From Victivallales bacterium (GTDB lineage Bacteria; Verrucomicrobiota; Lentisphaeria; Victivallales; JAADHT01), in the NCBI GenBank assembly GCA_016930955.1, contig JAFGFR010000065.1, positions 1-8,031 of the forward strand: a stretch of 8,031 bases of DNA, read 5' to 3'. Of this stretch, positions 1-5,222 are shown in pieces. Made by a program: the position numbers and the translations under genes. The notes under the pieces are model-generated. The model did not search any database. It saw only the letters and a list, made by a program, of their open reading frames with translations, and was not told the DNA's origin. Every line of letters begins with the position of its first letter. Position 1 is the first letter of the stretch.

Positions 1-2999
1 CCGATCATCCCGGTGGCAGTGAAGAAGACCGGATCCGCATAGCCACCGACCTCGCGTCCCGCAAGCAGATTCAGCAGGTAGAAGCCGGGGGCGATGCCGA
101 TGATGGTCAACGGGATGGCACACATGATTATGAAGGGCATGAAGAGGCTGCGGGTCTGTACAATCAGGAGCAGGAATATCCCGAGCATGGCCACCGCGAA
201 AGCGATGCCTAGGTCACGGAACACGCGGACAGTGATCTGCCATTCGCCCTCCCCGCCCCACTCGGCGCTTGTGCCGTTGTTCAGTCTCTGGCGCCATTGC
301 CCTGACATCGCAGAATTGAAGCCCTCTGACACCGGTGAATTCCAGGATTTAGTGAGGATTTCCAGGATTATCTCTCCGGGTGGCCGGCCCATGCATTCGC
401 CGTAGACGAACACGACCCGCTCAAGGTTTTTGTGGTAAATGGGTTGTTCCTCGGTTTCCCGCACGAAACGCCCGAGCTCTGAAAGCTGAACCATTTCCCC
501 TTGCTGGGTATTTGCCCGTATCCATAGTTGTCCCAGCCGCTCCGGGACATTGCGGTCAGCAAAGGGCAGACGTACATTGATCACGAGTGGATTACGTTCT
601 TTTCGGTCATGGACAGTGCCGGCGTCGCTTCCTGAAACCGCGATCTGGACTGTGCGGGTGATCTCTGCTACGCTCAGTCCGTGGACAGCGGCTTTGTCGC
701 GGTTGACGAGGAAGACCAGTCGTTCGTGCGGGGTTTCGGCGCTGCTGTCAAGTTGGACGATATGCCTGCCATCCGTTTCCCGCATGATTCGCTTGAGTTC
801 TTCTGATCCCGAGATGAGTTCAGAATAGGGTTGATCCGGGCGGCCGCGCAGCTCCACGGCCAAAGTCGAGAGGACGGGCGGGCCGGGGGGGACTTCAACC
901 AGATTCAAAACGGCATTATGCCTCTCAGCAATGGCCATAAGTCGGTCATGGATGCGCAAGGCGATGGAATGGCTCTGTTGCTTGCGCCGGTCTTTGCCAG
1001 CCAGATTGATACGTATATCAGCCTGGTGTGGCTCACGCCGCAATCCGTAATGCCGGACAAGGCCGTTGAAATCAATGGGGGCGTTTATGCCGATATAGCT
1101 CTGGAAATTCTTTACTTCCCGGATGCCGGCCAAGTCGTTTTCAAATTCCCCGATCAAAGCCGCAGTTTGTTCCAGGCTGCTTCCCTCCGGCATTTTCAGA
1201 ATCAACTGCAGCTCGTCCTTGTTGTCGAACGGGAGCATCTTAAGTGGCACTTTGAAGACCATCAGGGCGGCTGAACCCAAGGTCAGCAGGAAGACGACGA
1301 CGAGCACGATGATGGCATTCCGTCGTGAGAGAAGCGGGGCGATCAGGCCGCGATAGAGCTTTCTGACCCAGAGCGGGGTAGCGGCCTCGTCATTGTCAAT
1401 CGTGCTGTCCAGGTTACGCTTCTTGCCGGACTGTTTCTTCAATAGCTGGTATGAAAGCCAAGGGACAAAGGTCAGGGCGCAAAAGGTTGAGAACGTCACA
1501 GTCAGCGGCACGTTAATCGCCATCGGCCCCATGTACGGGCCCATCATGCCGGTGATGAAAAACATCGGCGTGAAGGAAATGATAATCGCAAGGGTTGACA
1601 TGATGACCGGGGGGATGACCTCATGCACGGCGTAAAGGGTGGCCATATAGGGTCGCCTGATGCCCATCAGGATATGACGCTGGATGTTGTCAACATTGGT
1701 GATGGGGTCGTCCACCACCAGGCCGAGGCTGAGAATAAGCGCGAAAAGCGTCACGCGGTTGATGGTGAATCCGGCGATATAGTTGACAAAGAGCGCGAGC
1801 GCGAAACTTACCGGCACCGCCATCCCCACCACGAGTCCCTCACGCCATCCCATTGCGAGAGTGATCAGCCCAACTACCGTGACGATGGCAAAGATCATTC
1901 CAGTCACCAGGTCATTGACCTTGCGGTTCGCGGTTTCACCGTAGTTGCGGGTGACGAGCATATGCACATCGGGGGGCAGCACATGGCCGCGCAACTCTTC
2001 CGCCGCGAGGATGATGTCCCTGGCGATTTTCACCGCATTGGTGCCGCGTTTTTTGCTGAAAGACAGGGTGACGGCGGGGAAGCGGGAGTTTTTCAGTTCG
2101 TCATTGATTCCCGACTGTGGGCCGAATCCGATGCTGACATAATTTTCCGCCTCGGCTGGTCCGTCAACGACATCCGCGATATCGTCAACCCGGATGATCC
2201 CGTTCTGATTCGCCCTGACGACCACATTGCGGACATCCTCGGCGCTTTCCACTCCCGGCGCGACAAGTAGACGGAGGCGACGGTTTTCCCGTCTCATGTG
2301 TCCTGCGTTTCCGAGACGCGCCTGCCGGGTCAGCGCCGCCTCCAGCTCAGGCAATGATACGTTACGGCCAGCCATGTCCTGGAGGCGCGGTTCAACAAGG
2401 ATTTCCCGTGGATAGGCACCGAATATATCGGTCATGGAAATGCTGGGCTGGGCGTCCATCCGGGATTTCATCTCTTCCGCGATGCGCCGCAGTTCGTAGG
2501 GGCTTCGTTCCGGGCTGAAAATCGTCAAGGTGACGATCGGGACATCGTCTATCTCCACTGAATCCACCTGCCAGCCGGTGACACCCGGCGGCACAATGTG
2601 CAGATTTTCATCAATCTTGTCCCGGACTTTGACCATCGAGCGATCGCGGTCCTGCCCCACATAAAAGCGAGCCGTGGCCATAGCCCCGTCCCTCCGGCTG
2701 ACCGAATAAACATGCTCAACCCCGTCAATTTGCCAAAGGAGGCGCTCCAGCGGAACGGTGACCTGCTGCTCGACTTCCTGCGGCGAATGCCCGGGATATG
2801 AGACAGATACATCCACCATGGGGACGACGATTTGGGGCTCTTCTTCGCGCGGGGTCATGAACAGGGCCATCCCGCCGAGGAGAAACGCGAAAATTATAAC
2901 AATAATCGAGAGCGGCCCGGAGAGGAAAGTCTCGACAATCCGGACAATCACGCCACCCGGCCGTTCTCCTGCTGCATTATCTGTGGTTTCTTCTGGCAT
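1..2999 (-). CDS. RND-family efflux permease (AcrB/CusA-like inner-membrane pump), 3' end cut by the window
   Basis: This is a proton-driven inner-membrane pump subunit of the resistance-nodulation-division superfamily. It normally works as a trimer with a periplasmic adaptor and an outer-membrane channel. The frame is open without a stop from the ATG at 2999 to the left edge, about 999 residues; relatives are usually about 1050-1100, so only the last membrane helices are missing. Visible landmarks are a first membrane helix at about 29-48 followed by TPREEEPQI (49-57), which is characteristic of the family. The TM4 motif LGLVVDDPITNVDNI carries the proton-relay pair D430-D431 (AcrB D407/D408). 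MLPFDNKDEL at 588-597 follows TM7, and PVFFTATGMIG lies at the edge. The TM10 basic relay residue is beyond the window. An in-frame stop lies 21 bases upstream, so ATG 2999 is the only reasonable start, although no clear Shine-Dalgarno precedes it. No adaptor gene lies upstream; one could lie downstream, outside the window. Substrate class (drug, metal or other) cannot be read from this sequence. Confidence 0.95.
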   Translation of the reverse strand, partial: MPEETTDNAAGERPGGVIVRIVETFLSGPLSIIVIIFAFLLGGMALFMTPREEEPQIVVPMVDVSVSYPGHSPQEVEQQVTVPLERLLWQIDGVEHVYSVSRRDGAMATARFYVGQDRDRSMVKVRDKIDENLHIVPPGVTGWQVDSVEIDDVPIVTLTIFSPERSPYELRRIAEEMKSRMDAQPSISMTDIFGAYPREILVEPRLQDMAGRNVSLPELEAALTRQARLGNAGHMRRENRRLRLLVAPGVESAEDVRNVVVRANQNGIIRVDDIADVVDGPAEAENYVSIGFGPQSGINDELKNSRFPAVTLSFSKKRGTNAVKIARDIILAAEELRGHVLPPDVHMLVTRNYGETANRKVNDLVTGMIFAIVTVVGLITLAMGWREGLVVGMAVPVSFALALFVNYIAGFTINRVTLFALILSLGLVVDDPITNVDNIQRHILMGIRRPYMATLYAVHEVIPPVIMSTLAIIISFTPMFFITGMMGPYMGPMAINVPLTVTFSTFCALTFVPWLSYQLLKKQSGKKRNLDSTIDNDEAATPLWVRKLYRGLIAPLLSRRNAIIVLVVVFLLTLGSAALMVFKVPLKMLPFDNKDELQLILKMPEGSSLEQTAALIGEFENDLAGIREVKNFQSYIGINAPIDFNGLVRHYGLRREPHQADIRINLAGKDRRKQQSHSIALRIHDRLMAIAERHNAVLNLVEVPPGPPVLSTLAVELRGRPDQPYSELISGSEELKRIMRETDGRHIVQLDSSAETPHERLVFLVNRDKAAVHGLSVAEITRTVQIAVSGSDAGTVHDRKERNPLVINVRLPFADRNVPERLGQLWIRANTQQGEMVQLSELGRFVRETEEQPIYHKNLERVVFVYGECMGRPPGEIILEILTKSWNSPVSEGFNSAMSGQWRQRLNNGTSAEWGGEGEWQITVRVFRDLGIAFAVAMLGIFLLLIVQTRSLFMPFIIMCAIPLTIIGIAPGFYLLNLLAGREVGGYADPVFFTATGMI

Positions 3000-3081
3000 C
3001 CGTGTCTTACATGGAAAGAATTATTGCCTTATCAGCTCCCGACGCGGTTCACGCGGAGTCTTGGAACTGGCTCCTAGGCTG

Positions 3082-3109
3082 AATATAGCAGGCTTTCACA
3101 TTGTGTCAA
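3082..3109 (-). promoter_or_regulatory. Sigma-70 promoter for the RND pump
   Basis: Read on the minus strand, a perfect -35 TTGACA (3109-3104) is followed after 16 bases by TATATT (3087-3082), one base away from the consensus -10. Transcription would begin near 3075, giving a leader of roughly 75 bases before the ATG at 2999. This would make the pump the first gene of its transcript. The call is inferred from sequence alone. Confidence 0.7.
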
Positions 3110-3146
3110 GGCATCGCAGACGGCCACAGGGGCACTGCAGTCAAAA

Positions 3147-3164
3147 GTCAGGCTTTCGCCTGAC
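3147..3164. repeat. Perfect 7-bp hairpin with a 4-base loop between the divergent promoters
   Basis: GTCAGGC (3147-3153) and GCCTGAC (3158-3164) flank TTTC. On the minus strand the loop reads GAAA, a GNRA tetraloop, and the stem is followed by TTTT, which resembles a short intrinsic terminator. No minus-strand gene lies upstream for it to end. It could block stray transcription, act as a protein-binding palindrome, or be a short dispersed repeat. Confidence 0.5.
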
Positions 3165-3244
3165 AGTGGAATAAGGCAACCATAACCACAGGCTTCTGCT
3201 GAAGGCGGCAGAGCTGGTCGTTATCTGAAAAATGTTTGTGGGCA

Positions 3245-3273
3245 TTGAAATGATGGCCCGGCAGGTCTATATT
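3245..3273 (+). promoter_or_regulatory. Sigma-70 promoter for hicBA
   Basis: TTGAAA (3245-3250), a 17-base spacer and TATATT (3268-3273) make a near-consensus promoter. The expected transcript start is about 3280, just before a Shine-Dalgarno (GGAGAG, 3285-3290) and the ATG at 3298. This placement argues against the earlier in-frame ATGs at 3232 and 3250, which would lie upstream of the transcript start. Confidence 0.75.
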
Positions 3274-3297
3274 ACCGTAAAAATGGAGAGTTTCGCA

Positions 3298-3507
3298 ATG
3301 AACACATCTTTCACAGCTATAATTCATAGGGAAGACAAGCTATATGTCGCGGAATGTCCAGAGGTGGGCACTGCAAGCCAGGGGTATTCAATTGAAGATG
3401 CCATCGCTAATTTGAAGGAAGCCACGGGACTTTATCTAGAGGAGTTCCCGGTCAAAATTGCCGAACATCCTATCCTTACCACATTTGAGATTCCGGTCCA
3501 TGCCTGA
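3298..3507 (+). CDS. hicB: HicB-family antitoxin, short form
   Basis: This is the probable antitoxin of a type II HicBA module. HicB proteins use a partial RNase-H-like fold to bind and mask the HicA RNase. The 69-residue product shows the family pattern: an N-terminal strand (SFTAIIHREDKLYVAECPE, residues 4-22), then a GTASQGYSIEDAIANLKEA turn-helix segment (24-42) and LYLEEF (45-50). The start at 3298 is chosen because a Shine-Dalgarno GGAGAG sits 7 bases upstream and a good promoter ends just before it. No C-terminal helix-turn-helix or ribbon-helix-helix DNA-binding domain is present, unlike longer HicB proteins, so how the operon is autoregulated is unclear. The stop overlaps the start of hicA by 8 bases, implying translational coupling. 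Solitary HicB-like proteins exist, but the HicA neighbour makes an antitoxin role likely. Confidence 0.88.
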   Translation: MNTSFTAIIHREDKLYVAECPEVGTASQGYSIEDAIANLKEATGLYLEEFPVKIAEHPILTTFEIPVHA

Positions 3508-3724
3508 ACTTCCACATTTATCCGGCTCCGAGATAGTCAAAGTCCTCCAGAAGATGGGATTCCACATAGCCCGACAAAGGGGCAGCCATGTTGTTTTACG
3601 CAAAGAGAATAGAGGGTGCGTCGTGCCGATGCACAAAGAAGTTGCCGTCGGAACATTGAAAAGTGCAATCAAGCAGGCAGGAATTGAACCGGAAGAATTC
3701 ATCATGACTTACCGGAACAGATAA
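3500..3724 (+). CDS. hicA: HicA-family mRNA interferase toxin
   Basis: This is the probable toxin of the HicBA pair, a small double-stranded-RNA-binding-fold protein that cleaves mRNA independently of the ribosome in known members. The 74-residue product begins MPELPHLSGSEIVKVLQKMGF, followed by GSHVVLRK (28-35). H30 matches the single catalytic histidine of HicA. VVPMHKEVAVGTLKSAIKQAG and a closing EEF follow, a typical C-terminal half, and the length is normal. ATG 3500 is chosen because it puts the conserved N-terminus at the start and overlaps the hicB stop by 8 bases. An upstream in-frame ATG at 3458 would add 14 unrelated residues lying deep inside hicB. The order is antitoxin first, which is a common alternative to the original hicA-hicB order. 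All key residues are present, so the toxin looks intact. Confidence 0.92.
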   Translation: MPELPHLSGSEIVKVLQKMGFHIARQRGSHVVLRKENRGCVVPMHKEVAVGTLKSAIKQAGIEPEEFIMTYRNR

Positions 3725-3971
3725 CAAGCCGCTTCTAACAACCGCGAGAACTCCGGCGCCAGAGATGGGCGATATGTCATAAGAAGAATGAACGAGCCGG
3801 ATTTCGGTGGACGATGAAGGACGACGATTACGGAAAACGATTGAATGGGTTACCCCGTTAACCGTAATCGTCGAGCGTGATCGTAAACCGGACCGGAATA
3901 ATCACATATCAAGTTGGTGGTGCCGGCATCGTAACCTCGGCAGCACACCATATCGTTGGTTGCAGAGATAC
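3725..3971. other. Intergenic stretch between hicA and the lipoprotein gene
   Basis: I see no gene here. An open frame continues upstream from the lipoprotein start to an ATG at 3807, but its first 55 residues are rich in Arg, Trp and His, look non-coding, and would bury the signal peptide. The region holds the 12-bp inverted repeat at 3822-3873 and two TAACAA motifs (from 3722 and 3736). No convincing -35/-10 pair was found for the downstream gene. Confidence 0.6.
3822..3873. repeat. Perfect 12-bp inverted repeat, 28-base spacer
   Basis: CGACGATTACGG (3822-3833) is the exact reverse complement of CCGTAATCGTCG (3862-3873). Within the spacer, AACG (3836-3839) can pair with CGTT (3856-3859), and GGGT/ACCC (3847-3855) forms a small palindrome, so the structure extends inward. 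It lies about 100 bases before the lipoprotein start. It could be a leader hairpin, an operator for a dimeric regulator, or a terminator-like barrier after hicA; no T-run follows on the plus strand. Confidence 0.6.
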
Positions 3972-4373
3972 ATGAGAGTCGTCGCCACATTAGCGTTTGT
4001 CGCACTCACATGCTCGGGTTGCATGACCTCATACGTGCGTTCCGGCAACTATGATGACGTCTGCTTGCCACGTGCGTATCCCGCGACGACGTACGATTGC
4101 ATAGTCGTCACCTCTCCGTTCTGGACGTGGTTCGTCCGCGACACTGGTCCCGACGCGGCATACGCCGACACAGCAAGATTGTGCCTTGCCCCTCTCTTAA
4201 TATGCATCGGCATAATTGATTTGCCGTTTGCACTTTTGACAGATACTGTGATGTTACCGTTCGATCTACGCAAGGATGTGGCGAAAGACGAAAAGAATGA
4301 AAACCGCAACCAACAAGACGAGCCCACCGAACCATCGGAAGCCGCGCCGAGCGCGTCTTCCAATGGCCGGTGA
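3972..4373 (+). CDS. YceK/YidQ-like (DUF1375) small lipoprotein
   Basis: This is a predicted exported lipoprotein of unknown function. The start at 3972 gives a 133-residue product beginning MRVVATLAFVALTCSGC, a short lipoprotein signal with the lipidation cysteine most likely C17. The -3 position is Cys rather than the usual Leu, so the lipobox is atypical. IDLPFALLTDTVMLPFDL at 82-99 closely resembles the closing motif of E. coli YceK (LDLPFSLVFDTLLLPIDI), and YPATTYDCIVVTSPFW (36-51) fits the family's middle part. Residues 100-133 are an added hydrophilic, acidic and Ser/Pro-rich tail that the short E. coli protein lacks. Extra cysteines (C14, C31, C43, C71, C78) could allow disulfides in the periplasm. 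The gene is followed after 26 bases by a small membrane-protein gene and may be co-transcribed with it. The Shine-Dalgarno is weak (GCAGAG, 3962-3967). Family membership is judged from memory of the motif. Confidence 0.75.
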   Translation: MRVVATLAFVALTCSGCMTSYVRSGNYDDVCLPRAYPATTYDCIVVTSPFWTWFVRDTGPDAAYADTARLCLAPLLICIGIIDLPFALLTDTVMLPFDLRKDVAKDEKNENRNQQDEPTEPSEAAPSASSNGR

Positions 4374-4387
4374 CCCAGGAACGTTAT

Positions 4388-4393
4388 GGGGAG
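4388..4393 (+). promoter_or_regulatory. Strong ribosome binding site deciding the start of the next gene
   Basis: GGGGAG lies 6 bases before the ATG at 4400. Neither the in-frame ATG at 4370, which overlaps the lipoprotein stop, nor the one at 4472 has a comparable site. Confidence 0.65.
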
Positions 4394-4399
4394 AAAAAA

Positions 4400-4711
4400 A
4401 TGATATGGAATGGCGTATGTGCATTTATGTGCTTTTCTATTGGATTTCACGCTTTAATTAAGCAAGAGATCATGGTGACCCCCAAGAAAAAATGGAAAGG
4501 GAAATCAACGCTTTTGTTGGCTATCCCATTAATTGCATTAGGTGTATTTATGTCTTGGCTTGTTTTGACGCAAATGGGATATATGTATCCTTCAAAGTCC
4601 AAGAACAAGAATAGAACATATCAAAAAAACGAAACCATGATTAAATTTGATAAGATCCTTAAAGATCTTGAAGAACAGGCTCCAAAAGAAGAAAAAAAAG
4701 AAACCCCATAA
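4400..4711 (+). CDS. Small membrane protein of unknown family
   Basis: I do not recognise this 103-residue product. It has a hydrophobic N-terminus (residues 2-20, MIWNGVCAFMCFSIGFHALI), then a Lys-rich link (KKKWKGK, 29-35). A clear membrane helix follows (36-57, STLLLAIPLIALGVFMSWLVLT), then a highly charged Lys/Glu tail with a possible short amphipathic helix (MIKFDKILKDLEEQ). The first segment may be a signal or a second helix. If translation instead began at 4472 the protein would have 79 residues and one helix, with the basic side cytoplasmic. The coding stretch is visibly AT-rich and lysine-heavy compared with the GC-rich pump and uvrB, which suggests separate acquisition. It starts 26 bases after the lipoprotein stop behind a strong ribosome binding site, so the two may form an envelope-associated operon. 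No function is claimed. Confidence 0.6.
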   Translation: MIWNGVCAFMCFSIGFHALIKQEIMVTPKKKWKGKSTLLLAIPLIALGVFMSWLVLTQMGYMYPSKSKNKNRTYQKNETMIKFDKILKDLEEQAPKEEKKETP

Positions 4712-4717
4712 CAAATG

Positions 4718-4764
4718 GAATCTTTTGACTAGGTATTCGCTTCGCTCAAACCTAGCAAAAGTTC
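4718..4764 (+). terminator. Bulged hairpin just after the small membrane protein
   Basis: GAA-t-CTTTTG-a-CTAGGT (4718-4734) pairs with ACCTAG-CAAAAG-TTC (4750-4764) around a 15-base loop: 15 base pairs interrupted by two single-base bulges. It begins 6 bases after the stop codon, where a transcript-ending or mRNA-stabilising structure is expected. No run of T follows, so intrinsic termination is uncertain. Confidence 0.45.
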
Positions 4765-4786
4765 TTGGATCGTTGGCCGGGAGGCC

Positions 4787-4910
4787 GTACACGTTCACAG
4801 CAAAGCAGTACACGTTAACCTACACGAGGATACGAATGGAACTTGATCACGAGAAGCTGGACGGGAACGGGAACGGGTACGGGGTACGGACGATGACGAG
4901 GACGTGAAAG
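4787..4910. repeat. Degenerate hexamer-like simple repeats
   Basis: GTACACGTTCAC (4787-4798) recurs as GTACACGTTAAC (4808-4819) with one mismatch. Further on, ACGGGA, ACGGGA, ACGGGT and ACGGGGT follow head to tail (4861-4885), and then ACG-rich degenerate units run to about 4906. No reading frame here looks like protein. Confidence 0.65.
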
Positions 4911-4955
4911 CACAGGGGCAAGGTGCCTGAGCGCTCTGTCCCTCATGTCCTCCCT

Positions 4956-5024
4956 GACACCTGTTGTCGGTTCACGGTTCACGGTTCACAGTTCACGGTT
5001 GGCGGTTGGCGGTTGGCGGTTGGC
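4956..5024. repeat. Heptamer tandem array 1
   Basis: After GACACCT (4956-4962) and the 6-base link GTTGTC, eight 7-base units run without a break from 4969: GGTTCAC three times, AGTTCAC once, then GGTTGGC four times, ending at 5024. The unit changes inside the array, but the 7-base register does not. The same composite order recurs in array 2. Confidence 0.9.
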
Positions 5025-5101
5025 TGACGGCGAGGCCGCCGTCCCTCCCGGTGCCTCCTGCCACCGCTTCCAAATGAAACCAATGAAACTCCAATCCCCC
5101 C

Positions 5102-5222
5102 GAAACCTGAAACCTGAAACCTGTTGCCGGTTCACGGTTCACAGTTCACGGTTCACGGTTGGCAGTTCAAGCCGCTGGTTGTTGGTTGTTGGTATTCCTG
5201 AAACCTGACACCTGACATCTGG
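5102..5222. repeat. Heptamer tandem array 2, reaching the uvrB stop codon
   Basis: GAAACCT occurs three times (5102-5122), then the link GTTGCC, then GGTTCAC x2, AGTTCAC, GGTTCAC, GGTTGGC and AGTTCAA (5129-5170). GGTTGTT x2 follows (5177-5190), then GAAACCT, GACACCT and GACATCT (5200-5220). Most units contain GGTT or its complement AACC. The array runs directly into the 3' end of uvrB (stop complement at 5223-5225), leaving no space for an ordinary terminator. Confidence 0.9.

Larger units (their letters stand above)
3000..3297. other. Divergent intergenic control region
   Basis: About 300 bases without a gene separate the pump (minus) from hicB (plus). The region holds two outward-facing promoters, the perfect hairpin at 3147-3164, and a weaker bulged stem in which TCTGC (3195-3199) pairs with GCAGA (3208-3212). 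The pump leader is about 75 bases long and contains an ATG-TAA start-stop pair on the minus strand (ATG at 3013-3011), which is probably meaningless. No further gene is seen. Confidence 0.7.

Noticed and set aside
831..2270. Long plus-strand open frames opposite the pump (831-1274, 1623-2270 and others)
   Set aside because: They are antisense to a continuous, motif-bearing RND frame and have no recognisable domains of their own.
3232..3297. Longer HicB start at 3232 or 3250
   Set aside because: These ATGs lie upstream of the predicted transcript start, and the added residues do not match the family; 3298 has a good Shine-Dalgarno.
3725..3971. Integron attC site or cassette array (TAACAA motifs after hicA and after the small membrane protein; small cassette-like genes)
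   Set aside because: No GTTRRRY partner that pairs with the YYYAAC side was found downstream of either motif, and no integrase is present.
3807..3971. Longer lipoprotein start at 3807
   Set aside because: It would place 55 non-family residues before a clear lipoprotein signal peptide and run through the inverted repeat.
4049..4450. Minus-strand 133-residue open frame opposite the lipoprotein
   Set aside because: It is antisense to a frame with a signal peptide and a family motif, and it has no domain or ribosome binding site.
4945..5208. Open frame across the heptamer arrays
   Set aside because: The translation is repetitive (SRFTVHSSR-like) and produced by the repeats; there is no ribosome binding site or homology signal.
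4956..5222. CRISPR array
   Set aside because: The units are 7 bases and contiguous with no spacers; this is a simple tandem repeat.
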